Assembly (NCBI GenBank): GCA_018830405.1
Contig: JAHJSF010000180.1
Span: 1 to 13,924, forward strand
DNA from: Nitrospinota bacterium
GTDB taxonomy: Bacteria > Nitrospinota > Nitrospinia > UBA9942 > JAHJSF01
Direction: 5' to 3'
Length of the DNA: 13,924 bases
This document shows positions 5,935 through 13,924 of the stretch, one piece after another (the stretch's first letter is position 1; each line of letters opens with the position of its first letter). Made by a program: the position numbers and the translations under genes. The notes under the pieces are model-generated. The model had not been told where the DNA came from and ran no database searches. It saw nothing but the letters and a program-made list of their open reading frames with translations.

Positions 5935-7200
5935 TTACTCGCTTACTATTTGGGCCTTGAGCGATTGCATAATATCGGCAAAGGTGGGGAAGGTGATATT
6001 GACCGATTCGGCCCCTTCAACAATGGTTTCCCCTTCGGCGGCCATTCCGGCTATAGACATTGACATGATTACCCGATGGTCTCCGTGACCTTCTACCTTA
6101 GTTCCCTGAAGCTTGCTCTCCTTTATTATCAGCCCGTCAGGGAGTTCTTCAATATCACCCCCCATCTTTTTAAGTTCTTGGCACATAACGTTTATCCGGT
6201 CGGTCTCCTTAAGTCTGGCCTGTGGGACATTTTTAAGAATGGTTTGACCTGAGGCGAGGCAGCCGACAACCGACATGATAGGGAGGGCGTCGGGGGTATC
6301 GTTCATATCTATCTCTATCCCCTTCAGTTTTCCCCCTTTGACCCTTATCCCTTCGGTGGTAATCGATATATCTCCCCCCATGGCGGTCAGGTATTTGATA
6401 ATTTCTTTATCCCCCTGGGTATCGTTCATATCAAGCCCCTTTATCAGGATATCTGTCCCTTCAAGGACGCAGGCGGCCAGGAAGAAGGAGGCGGAAGAGA
6501 AGTCGGCCGGAATCTGGCGTGAGAAGGGTTTATATTTCTGCCCCCCTTTGATGGTAAATCTTTTATATCCGTCTCTCTCGTAGGCTATCCCTTCCGATTC
6601 AAGCCAGTTGAGGGTAATTTCAACATATGGTTTTTCATTAAGCTGATCTACCAGTATCTCCGAGTCATTGTCTGCCAGAGGGGTGTTTATAAGGAGTGAG
6701 GATAGAAACTGTGAGGTTACACCGCTTACACTTGTACTCCCCCCACTTATTTTCCCTTTAACTTTTACCGGCAGATAGCCTTCTTTGCCAAGGTAAGATA
6801 TTTGGGCGCCAAGGTTATTGAGGGCATCTATGAGTGACCCCATCAGGCGCGACCTAGTCTGCTCATCTCCGGTTATAATTACCTCCCCTTCCCCGAGAGA
6901 GGCCATCCCGAGGGCGAAGCGGGCGGTTGTGCCTGAATTACCCACGTCGATTGTGTCGGCAGTTAGACTAATCTTCCCCCCTGTCCCTTCAACTATCCAA
7001 TCAGCCCCTTCGGTTATTTTGGCCCCGAAGGAGCGGCAGGCATTAAGGGCAGAGATGGCGTCGGCTGAGACAAGCGGTCTGGCTATCTTGGATATCCCTT
7101 CGGCCAGAGAGGCTATAAATAGGGCCCTTATGGTATGCGATTTTGACCCGGGGATATATGTCTCCCCCCTTAATATTGATTTTTTTGTTTTAAACCTCAA
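5935..7200 (-). CDS. aroA: 3-phosphoshikimate 1-carboxyvinyltransferase (EPSP synthase)
   Basis: Sixth step of the shikimate pathway: transfers the enolpyruvyl group of PEP to shikimate-3-phosphate. At 421 aa it is full length. Motifs: PGSKSHTIRAL (17-27, K20), DVGNSGTTARF (85-95), VTSQFLSS (161-168), EKPYVEITLNWL (189-200), TPDALP with catalytic D304, RLKETDRI with E332, and GDHRVIMS (373-380). The GNSGTTARF loop departs from the enterobacterial LGNAGTAMRP type, including loss of the Pro after Arg, so its response to glyphosate cannot be assumed. The start is TTG at 7200, overlapping the lgt stop by 4 nt, with GGAG 7 nt upstream. It is the last gene of the mre operon, an unusual place for it. 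The final 37 codons are duplicated at 2455-2573. Confidence 0.96.
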   Translation of the reverse strand: MRFKTKKSILRGETYIPGSKSHTIRALFIASLAEGISKIARPLVSADAISALNACRSFGAKITEGADWIVEGTGGKISLTADTIDVGNSGTTARFALGMASLGEGEVIITGDEQTRSRLMGSLIDALNNLGAQISYLGKEGYLPVKVKGKISGGSTSVSGVTSQFLSSLLINTPLADNDSEILVDQLNEKPYVEITLNWLESEGIAYERDGYKRFTIKGGQKYKPFSRQIPADFSSASFFLAACVLEGTDILIKGLDMNDTQGDKEIIKYLTAMGGDISITTEGIRVKGGKLKGIEIDMNDTPDALPIMSVVGCLASGQTILKNVPQARLKETDRINVMCQELKKMGGDIEELPDGLIIKESKLQGTKVEGHGDHRVIMSMSIAGMAAEGETIVEGAESVNITFPTFADIMQSLKAQIVSE

Positions 7201-8048
7201 TCTTCTTCTCCATCTGTTTGACGTGAAAGATATATAGCCAACCCCAAACCGGACAAAATCATGGCCGCCGAGAGTATCTGCCCCATCGAAAATGTTCCGA
7301 AAAATAGTCCCAGATGGGCATCAGGCTGACGGAAATATTCTATAAAATATCTGGCCAGACCGTAACCAATAAGATAGAGGGGAATCATCATCCCCCGTTT
7401 AAGTTTTATCTTCCTGATACTCCAGAGTATAGCAAAGAGAACTACCCCCTCAAAAAAGGCCTCATAAAGCTGCGAGGGATGGCGGAGAGAAAAACCGGGA
7501 GCTAGGGGAAAACGCATCCCTATCGGTGAGGTGGTTATCCTCCCGTAAAGTTCTCCGTTTATAAAGTTACCAAGTCTCCCAAAGGTATATCCAAGGGGGA
7601 TGGCCGGTATAAATAGGTCGGCTATATCGAGAAAGCTTAGCTCTGTTTTTCTGATGTAGAGCCAGGCGGCCAATATTACGCCGATAAAGCCCCCATGAAA
7701 AGACATCCCCGCTATGCCAACAAATCTAAAACCGCCCGAAAATGTAAAGGGGAGAAATATTTCAAGTGGGTGGAGGAGGTAATATCCGAGGTCGTAGAAG
7801 ATAACATAGCCTAATCGGGCGCCGATAATGATCCCTATCATCATATTGGCCGATATGTCCCCAACCTGCCCCTTGGAGACCTTAAAACGTGGCTCATCTT
7901 TGAGCCGATAGAGGACAAGGAGGTATACAAGGGCGAAGGCTATAATATACATCAGCCCGTAGTAACGGATGGTTATTGGCCCTATTTGGACGAAAACAGG
8001 ATCCATCTTTGAAGGCAGGTTTTGCCAGCTATGCCAGAAGTTATCCAA
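7197..8048 (-). CDS. lgt: Prolipoprotein diacylglyceryl transferase
   Basis: Inner-membrane enzyme that moves diacylglycerol from phosphatidylglycerol to the lipobox cysteine of prolipoproteins, the first step of lipoprotein maturation. The 283-aa protein has about seven membrane segments. Diagnostic motifs are RYYGLMY (28-34), SFHGG with H118 (116-120), the Lgt signature GRLGNFINGELYGR (157-170), HPSQLYE (190-196) and FIEYFRQPD (235-243). The TTG at 8048 is taken as start: AGGGAG lies 10 nt upstream and the extra N-terminus (WHSWQNLPSKMDPV) resembles other Lgt proteins. The ATG at 8006 has no ribosome-binding site. The gene starts 15 nt after mrdB and overlaps aroA by 4 nt. Confidence 0.95.
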   Translation of the reverse strand: MDNFWHSWQNLPSKMDPVFVQIGPITIRYYGLMYIIAFALVYLLVLYRLKDEPRFKVSKGQVGDISANMMIGIIIGARLGYVIFYDLGYYLLHPLEIFLPFTFSGGFRFVGIAGMSFHGGFIGVILAAWLYIRKTELSFLDIADLFIPAIPLGYTFGRLGNFINGELYGRITTSPIGMRFPLAPGFSLRHPSQLYEAFFEGVVLFAILWSIRKIKLKRGMMIPLYLIGYGLARYFIEYFRQPDAHLGLFFGTFSMGQILSAAMILSGLGLAIYLSRQTDGEED

Positions 8049-8063
8049 TATCTTATATCTCCC

Positions 8064-9167
8064 TTATTTGTCGAACCTTCTCATCCTGATATTCAGGAGA
8101 AGCCCTATCGTCAAGAAAGAGGTTATCATAAATGACCCGCCATAGCTCATAAAGGGGAGGGGAATACCAACCACCGGAAATATGCCCATGACCATGGCGA
8201 TGTTGATTATTATGTGAGAGGCCAGGAGACCCACCGCGCCTGCAGCCATCAAGCCCCCCGACATATCCTTGGCCTGGTAGATAATATCCACTCCTTTTAA
8301 TACGATGGTCAGGTATGCACCGATAAGGATAAATATGCCGACAAAACCCATCTCTTCGGCAAAGACAGCGAAGATAAAGTCGGTATACCTCTCGGGGAGG
8401 AAGTTTAGCCTACTCTGGGTTCCGTTTAGGAGCCCCTTCCCGAAGAGCCCTCCGGAACCTACGGCTATCTTAGATTGAATAATATGATAACCGGCTCCAA
8501 GAGGGTCTATCTCCGGATTTATCAAAGTCAATATTCTGAGCCGTTGATAGTCTTTAAGCAAAAACCACATTAGAGGCGCGGCTATGAGCCCCACAACAAA
8601 TAGTATTTTAAGCGATCTTGGCTCTACTCCGGCCACAAGGCAAACCGAGACAAATATTAACATCAATATTATGGCCGTTCCGAGGTCAGGCTGTTTGGCA
8701 ATAATCAGAAAAGGGATAAGGACAATAATAAAGGGGGTTATAAGGGCATGTAACGGATATGGCCCCCCCTCCCTTCTGCTATTGAAAAATTTAGATAGAA
8801 CTATAATAACCATAAACTTGGCCAGTTCCGAGGGTTGAAAGGTTATAATCCCTATATCTATCCACCTGCGCGCCCCTGATATCTTTTTCCCATAGATATG
8901 GACCATAATAAGAAGAATAATCGTTATTATATAGAGCGGGTAGGCAAAGCTCTCAATGGTACGGTAGTCGAACAAAAGGACAATGGTCATCCCTGCCAAT
9001 CCGTAGAGGAGCCATCTGGCCTGTCTCAGGTAAAGGTAGCTCCCCGACCCGCTCCCCGTCAGGCTGTACATAATTATTACGCCGCACAGGCTAACGGCAA
9101 AAACGAGTAAGAGAAGAACCCAATCAAAACTGCCTATAAATTTTTTATCGAATATTGTTTTTTTCAT
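8064..9167 (-). CDS. mrdB: RodA, SEDS-family peptidoglycan glycosyltransferase of the elongasome
   Basis: Integral membrane enzyme that polymerises lipid II into glycan strands for side-wall growth, working with PBP2. The 367-aa protein has the usual ten hydrophobic segments. SEDS hallmarks are FQPSELAK (110-117), AKQPDLGTA (157-165), the extracellular loop QSRLNFLPERYTDFIFAVFAEE with the catalytic D263, and GIPLPFMSYGGS (334-345). It is RodA rather than FtsW by its position next to PBP2 and mreBCD and by the YTDFIFAV loop. The ATG at 9167 lies inside the 3' end of the PBP2 gene (23-nt overlap), so the two partners are probably translationally coupled in fixed ratio. Lgt follows 15 nt downstream. 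Confidence 0.95.
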   Translation of the reverse strand: MKKTIFDKKFIGSFDWVLLLLVFAVSLCGVIIMYSLTGSGSGSYLYLRQARWLLYGLAGMTIVLLFDYRTIESFAYPLYIITIILLIMVHIYGKKISGARRWIDIGIITFQPSELAKFMVIIVLSKFFNSRREGGPYPLHALITPFIIVLIPFLIIAKQPDLGTAIILMLIFVSVCLVAGVEPRSLKILFVVGLIAAPLMWFLLKDYQRLRILTLINPEIDPLGAGYHIIQSKIAVGSGGLFGKGLLNGTQSRLNFLPERYTDFIFAVFAEEMGFVGIFILIGAYLTIVLKGVDIIYQAKDMSGGLMAAGAVGLLASHIIINIAMVMGIFPVVGIPLPFMSYGGSFMITSFLTIGLLLNIRMRRFDK

Positions 9168-11007
9168 CTGTTACCATACTGTTAAGTTTTTCAGGGTAAA
9201 GCTCAAAATACTTTTTCACTACATCCCTGAATATCGGGGCAGCGAATTCCCCCCCATGTCCGACATTTTCAACAAGGACAGCTATGGCTATCTTGGGTGA
9301 TTCGCTGGGGGCATAACCTATGAACCAGGCATGGTCCCTGAACCTATAGGGGACGTCCTCCATCTTTTCTCTCTTGGCCTTAAGGGCAATTACCTGGGCG
9401 GTACCTGTCTTACCGGATACATTTATCCCCTGTATGCGGGCCCTCCCTGCTGTTCCCTCCGGGGAGGCGACTACACCCCTAAGACCCTCCTTTATTATCG
9501 ATAGAGTATTTGGCGAAAATCTCATATCCCCTATCTTGGCCGCCTCAATCTTCTTAACCAGAGTCCCATCCTCCTTTTCAATTCTATCAACCACCTTAGG
9601 TTTTAATAAAACACCATCATTGGCAACACCTGCTATCATAACAGCCAACTGGAGAGGGGTAACCAGGTTGTACCCCTGTCCTATGGAGGCCGATATCGTC
9701 TCCCCCACAAGCCAGGCACGCCCCCTGTTTTTTTCCTTCCACTCGGTAGAGGGGATGAGCCCCCCCTTCTCCCCATCAAGGTCTATCCCTGTAGGTTTAC
9801 CAAGTCCCATTTTCAGGGCATATTCATGCATCTTATCTATCCCGAGCTGGTAGCCCGTCTTATAAAAGAAGACATCGCAAGACTGGATAATGGCCCCTTT
9901 GATATCAAGCGTTCCATGGCCGCTATCCTTCCAACAACGGTATCTTCTCCGCCCAAGCCTGAAGTATCCGGGGCAATCGTTGGCCGTTTTTTCCGTTATA
10001 AGACCCTCCTCTAGGGCTGCCGCAGCCGGAACAATCTTGTAGGTTGAACCAGGTGGATACGTTCCTTGAATGGCCCTGTTTTGGAGGGGTTTCATCTCAT
10101 CGTTTATCAGTTTTGACCAGTCGGCCCAAGATATTCCACCGGCGAAAACATTAGGGTCAAAGGCCGGCTTGCTGACCATCGACAAAATACCCCCATCTGT
10201 TAGGTCAATGGCTACAAGTACCCCATTATTATCACCAAAGAGCCGTTCCGCCTCCTGCTGTAATTCAATGTCTATTGTCAGGACAACATTGTCCCCCGGC
10301 TCCATGCTCTTCGAACCTATATTTTTAATCGGTCGACCCATCACATCAACCTCAACCAAGTTAGTTCCATCCTTCCCCCGCAGGAATGGCTCGTATTGTT
10401 TTTCTACCCCATACTTACCAATATCCTGCCCGAGGTAATAATCGGCATAGGCTGGGTCGGCAACCTGCCGTTTGGATATCTCTCCCATATAACCGACCAG
10501 GTGGGCCAAAGTATCATTGTAAACATAGTTCCTCATGGGATCGGCAACAACATATACCCCGGGGAGGCTGTTTTTGTTCTCCTCTAAAATGGCGAGATTG
10601 TCCAGGCTCAAATCCCTTAAAATCCTTACCCTGTCAAAGGGGGAGCGGGCCGTCTCTATCTTTTTTTGCACCTTGTCCGTGGGGGCCGATAGCCTGTTCG
10701 ATAAAAAGTCAAGAAAGGCCTTCATATCCTTAAGGTCCTCAGGGACAACCCCTAAGTCAAAGGATGCCCTATTGTTGGCAATATCGCGTCCCCGGCGATC
10801 CAGTATCTTCCCCCTGATAGCCTTAACCGGGATAATTCTGAGCCGATTATTTTCCGATAGGCGGGATAACTCATCCCCCCTTATTATTTGAAGATGCCAA
10901 CCGCGAAGTATAATAAGAAAAAAGAAGATGATGATCACTATAACCAGGTAGGGGAGGCGTTTTCTGGCCTCACTCATCAATACTTCGTCTGACTTTCCTA
11001 ATCTCAT
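9145..11007 (-). CDS. mrdA: Penicillin-binding protein 2 (elongasome D,D-transpeptidase)
   Basis: Class B PBP that cross-links side-wall peptidoglycan with RodA. The 620-aa protein has a cytoplasmic tail, one membrane anchor (about 19-36), the pedestal domain (KAIRGKILDRRG 62-73; GKYGVEKQYEPFLRG 197-211) and the transpeptidase domain. Catalytic motifs are S321-TYK324, S376-C-D378 (SxD, as usual in PBP2) and K533-TG535. The segment DCPGYFRLGRRRYRCWKDSGHG (344-365), with Cys345, Cys358 and His364, resembles the metal-binding insert known in Gram-negative PBP2. The ATG at 11007 overlaps the mreD TGA by 4 nt, and the 3' end overlaps mrdB by 23 nt. All catalytic elements are intact. A division PBP (FtsI) is excluded by context and motif spacing. 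Confidence 0.95.
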   Translation of the reverse strand: MRLGKSDEVLMSEARKRLPYLVIVIIIFFFLIILRGWHLQIIRGDELSRLSENNRLRIIPVKAIRGKILDRRGRDIANNRASFDLGVVPEDLKDMKAFLDFLSNRLSAPTDKVQKKIETARSPFDRVRILRDLSLDNLAILEENKNSLPGVYVVADPMRNYVYNDTLAHLVGYMGEISKRQVADPAYADYYLGQDIGKYGVEKQYEPFLRGKDGTNLVEVDVMGRPIKNIGSKSMEPGDNVVLTIDIELQQEAERLFGDNNGVLVAIDLTDGGILSMVSKPAFDPNVFAGGISWADWSKLINDEMKPLQNRAIQGTYPPGSTYKIVPAAAALEEGLITEKTANDCPGYFRLGRRRYRCWKDSGHGTLDIKGAIIQSCDVFFYKTGYQLGIDKMHEYALKMGLGKPTGIDLDGEKGGLIPSTEWKEKNRGRAWLVGETISASIGQGYNLVTPLQLAVMIAGVANDGVLLKPKVVDRIEKEDGTLVKKIEAAKIGDMRFSPNTLSIIKEGLRGVVASPEGTAGRARIQGINVSGKTGTAQVIALKAKREKMEDVPYRFRDHAWFIGYAPSESPKIAIAVLVENVGHGGEFAAPIFRDVVKKYFELYPEKLNSMVTDEKNNIR

Positions 11008-11510
11008 ATCTTAGAAAATCTTTCCTTAAGAAGGATATATTTTGAGAGCCCGCTTTTAATGGCAAAAAAGAGGGGGGGGACAAAGAGGGCATTGTAAATT
11101 ATGATCAATGTGAGCCTTCCCCATAGAAGCTCCCCCCGGGCCAACCAGAGGGCGTTTGTCAAATAGGCGGACAGGAACGCATCCGCAACAATAATTATGA
11201 AAGAAATAATATATCCGGCTAAAAAGTCTTCACTGTAAAATATCTTTTTCAGGATTATAATCGCAACAACCGTCAGGCATTTTGTTGTGGCCTGCAGGCC
11301 GAAAAAACCATGGGAGAGGGAATCCTGAATTATCCCGAATGTAAATCCAACAGACATCGCATCCGCATCGTCCATGTAGAGGGCGGCATACATCACTACA
11401 ATAAGCGGCAGGTCAGGCTTTACCGTCGCTATTTGTATATAGGGAAGAAGGGTTGTTTGAACAACCAGCGTCAGAAAGGAGAAGAAGATAACGGCCAGAG
11501 CAAATAACAT
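11004..11510 (-). CDS. mreD: Rod-shape-determining membrane protein MreD
   Basis: A small polytopic inner-membrane protein of the elongasome, 168 aa from the ATG chosen here and close to the usual length of about 160-170. It has five or six hydrophobic segments and the family-typical stretches LVVQTTLLPYIQIATVKPDL (15-34, membrane segment then KPDL), VGFTFGIIQDSLSHGFFG and the late LFVPPLFF. The ATG at 11510 lies 4 nt after the mreC stop, with GGAATTAGGG just before it. An open frame to a TTG at 11564 would overlap mreC by 50 nt and add MRRFLSPSARDLYLGIRD, which cannot be excluded. The 3' end overlaps mrdA by 4 nt. MreD sequences are poorly conserved, so identity rests on topology and position. 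Confidence 0.88.
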   Translation of the reverse strand: MLFALAVIFFSFLTLVVQTTLLPYIQIATVKPDLPLIVVMYAALYMDDADAMSVGFTFGIIQDSLSHGFFGLQATTKCLTVVAIIILKKIFYSEDFLAGYIISFIIIVADAFLSAYLTNALWLARGELLWGRLTLIIIYNALFVPPLFFAIKSGLSKYILLKERFSKI

Positions 11511-11514
11511 ATCC

Positions 11515-12348
11515 CTAATTCCAAGGTAGAGGTCTCGAGCCGAGGGAGACAAAAACCTCCTCAAGCCTATTCAGGTTGGTTGAAGGGGCTATACGTACAT
11601 TCTTAAACAGCCCCACCCCATCGTCAGAGACCTTGATAACTTTCCCTATTATCAGCCCCTTCTGTACCACGCCCCCCATTCCCGAGGAGATAATAATATC
11701 CCCTTCACGCACGTCGGAATCAATAGGAAAATAATTCATCTCACAGTACCCTTGGTTGACTCCGGCCACTATTCCCCTGTCGCGGCTCCTCTGAACAAGG
11801 GCATCCACGGAACTCCTGGCATCGGTTATAAGCATAACCTTAGAATAGCCGGGGGTAATCTCCACAATCCTGCCAACCAGACCTCGGCCGGTAACAACAT
11901 TGGAATTGATTGTTATCTTGTCATCGCCCCCCTTATCGATGATCATGACCCGGCTCCAATTTGAGTGGTCAAAACCTATGATGTTGGCCATAACCACCTC
12001 TTTGGCGGTTACCTCATCCCTCTCGGCCAAAAACTTGGAGACCCTTCGGTATTTGAGCAATCTCTCCTGCAAACGAGTATAATCGGCAAGGATTTTCAGG
12101 TTTTCCCGCTCCAGCTCGTGCAGTCTCTCTTCAACCCCCACAAGGAAGAGGTAACGATTGGACAGGGTAGAAACTCTATCTAAAGAGTAAGAAACGCCCC
12201 TCTGGAAGGGGGCAAAGACTGATACGACTAATGAGCCAAAACGGGAACCGGCCTTGGCCCCATAATGAGCGGTAAAGACAAGAAAAGAGAGAAGGAGAAA
12301 GACGGCCACCTTAAGGAGCCTTTTTTTCTTGTCCAAAAAAAATTTCAT
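11515..12348 (-). CDS. mreC: Rod-shape-determining protein MreC
   Basis: Bitopic inner-membrane protein whose periplasmic part links MreB to PBP2/RodA and activates PBP2. The 277-aa product has a basic cytoplasmic end (MKFFLDKKKRLLK), one membrane helix (about 13-28), a coiled coil (about 70-100, rich in E/L/R heptads) and the paired beta-barrel domains: NIIGFDHSNWSRVMIIDKG (122-140), VVTGRGLVGRIVEI (151-164), VMLITDARSSVDA and SSGMGGVVQKGLIIGKV (221-237). The start is taken as the ATG at 12348, preceded by AGGG at short spacing; an open frame extends to 12387 but adds a non-family peptide. A TATAAT box lies 16-21 nt upstream of the ATG. The gene is separated from mreB by a structured 233-nt spacer. 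Confidence 0.93.
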   Translation of the reverse strand: MKFFLDKKKRLLKVAVFLLLSFLVFTAHYGAKAGSRFGSLVVSVFAPFQRGVSYSLDRVSTLSNRYLFLVGVEERLHELERENLKILADYTRLQERLLKYRRVSKFLAERDEVTAKEVVMANIIGFDHSNWSRVMIIDKGGDDKITINSNVVTGRGLVGRIVEITPGYSKVMLITDARSSVDALVQRSRDRGIVAGVNQGYCEMNYFPIDSDVREGDIIISSGMGGVVQKGLIIGKVIKVSDDGVGLFKNVRIAPSTNLNRLEEVFVSLGSRPLPWN

Positions 12349-12363
12349 ATACCCTGCTGTTAC

Positions 12364-12369
12364 ATTATA
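12364..12369 (-). promoter_or_regulatory. Candidate internal -10 box before mreC
   Basis: A perfect TATAAT on the minus strand, 15 nt before the mreC ATG. A transcript starting 6-8 nt downstream would have a leader of under 10 nt. No -35 hexamer is convincing at 16-18 nt. If real, mreCD-mrdAB-lgt-aroA could be transcribed apart from mreB. Confidence 0.35.
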
Positions 12370-12409
12370 GGAAACAAACCAAACCACCAGTGTTTAGTTG
12401 TATAAATCT

Positions 12410-12481
12410 GCGTCAGTATCAAGACCGAGAATTTGGCTCGACTGGCGCAAAGACAATCGCAGCCATAGCAAGTTCTATGGC
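12410..12481 (-). ncRNA. Structured spacer between mreB and mreC (two adjacent hairpins; candidate RNA element)
   Basis: Two dyads lie side by side. GCGTCAGT (12410-12417) pairs with ACTGGCGC (12441-12448) with one mismatch and encloses CGAG/CTCG (12426-12429, 12437-12440). GCCATAG (12462-12468) pairs perfectly with CTATGGC (12475-12481) across a 6-nt loop. They occupy the only loose joint in an otherwise overlapping operon. No known RNA family is recognised; a stability or processing element, or a dispersed repeat, are all possible. Confidence 0.35.
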
Positions 12482-12581
12482 GAGGATTAACGACAAAGCC
12501 AGGCGTGTCAAAGGCCGGTCGACTACAGCAAGATTTATGCAATTAAGCACTAAATGGAGGCAGGAAAATATATGCCCCCAT

Positions 12582-13634
<1,053 letters not shown>

Positions 13635-13645
13635 TTAACTGGATA

Positions 13646-13674
13646 AATATATCAAGTATAGCTTTATATATCAA
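13646..13674 (-). promoter_or_regulatory. Sigma-70-type promoter of the mreB operon
   Basis: On the minus strand TTGATA (13674-13669), then a 17-nt spacer, then TATATT (13651-13646). Each hexamer differs from consensus at one or two positions and the spacing is optimal. The predicted start near 13639 gives a leader of about 30 nt carrying the AAAGGAG ribosome-binding site of mreB. Confidence 0.6.
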
Positions 13675-13743
13675 TAAAATCAGCATCCACAGCCACACAA
13701 CCTTAATTTTGTCTCATATATACCTCTTAAGTGGAGTAACTTG

Positions 13744-13771
13744 TTGACATAAAAGATATATCTGAGATAAT
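13744..13771 (+). promoter_or_regulatory. Sigma-70-type promoter for the rightward gene
   Basis: Consensus TTGACA (13744-13749), a 16-nt spacer, then GATAAT (13766-13771). It is divergent from the mreB promoter, with the two -35 boxes about 70 bp apart. It predicts a leader of about 130 nt before the ATG at 13909, with small hairpins at 13783-13797 and 13799-13820 and a T-rich stretch at 13869-13888. Confidence 0.55.
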
Positions 13772-13908
13772 GGACAACTTATCGATGTAATCCATCGCAT
13801 TGTTTTAAAGACAAAATAATGTATTGAGAATTGCCTAAATCAAATATATTGTGTTCCAAGGTAACAGGTTTTTTAACTGCTTTTTTTGTAGAGGAGGTAT
13901 TTTAAGGT

Positions 13909-13924
13909 ATGTCAAGCGTTGTAA
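13909..13924 (+). CDS. Start of an unidentified rightward gene (runs off the window)
   Basis: Only MSSVV is visible. An ATG follows GAGGAGGT (13891-13898) at 10 nt, and a sigma-70-type promoter lies upstream, so a real gene start is likely. Too little sequence remains to suggest a product. Confidence 0.5.

Noticed and set aside
9374-10891. Several plus-strand frames of 60-160 codons opposite mrdA
   Set aside because: They are antisense shadows of a complete, strongly conserved PBP2 gene and lack initiation signals.

Overview
The window looks like a chromosomal segment of a diderm, rod-shaped bacterium of moderate G+C. The signs are a complete MreBCD-PBP2-RodA elongasome operon with Lgt, an NtrC-type sigma-54 regulator, and PBP2 with the SxD/KTG motifs and Cys/His-rich insert common in Gram-negatives. 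Several dispersed-repeat-like dyads lie in the spacers. I cannot name the species; an uncultivated lineage assembled from metagenomic data is a guess.

Layout. Positions 1-1158 (minus strand) hold a macro-domain ADP-ribose hydrolase followed by the N-terminal part of a sigma-54 response regulator. Positions 1159-1688 are a 530-bp spacer with a dispersed-type repeat, a direct repeat and a large inverted-repeat element. SurE follows at 1689-2444 (plus strand), with a -10 box so close to its ATG that the mRNA may be leaderless.

Positions 2445-5934 are a degraded accessory patch, entirely minus-strand apart from an IS remnant. In order it holds a 113-bp second copy of the 3' end of aroA, a frameshifted ankyrin-repeat relic, a full-length glutamate dehydrogenase gene broken by one in-frame TAG, an IS end with a truncated transposase, a RelE/ParE-type toxin-antitoxin pair, and a HicAB pair. 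The aroA fragment lies in the same orientation as the intact aroA, 3,480 bp away. The two copies therefore bracket the patch as direct repeats, which resembles an old integration at the 3' end of aroA. No integrase remains in the window.

Positions 5935-13607 (minus strand) are one long polycistron in the order mreB, mreC, mreD, mrdA (PBP2), mrdB (RodA), lgt, aroA. From mreC onward the genes overlap or sit within 15 nt of each other. Together they make the MreB filament, its membrane partners MreC/D, the PBP2-RodA peptidoglycan synthase, the first enzyme of lipoprotein maturation and EPSP synthase. The one loose joint is a 233-nt spacer between mreB and mreC that can form two hairpins and contains a -10-like box. 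Upstream of mreB, a divergent promoter region (13608-13908) also serves a plus-strand gene of which only the first codons are visible.

I see no clearly new defence or biosynthetic system. The best leads are the aroA-bounded patch, the single-nonsense gdhA, the structured mreB-mreC spacer and the macro-domain/sigma-54 regulator pairing.
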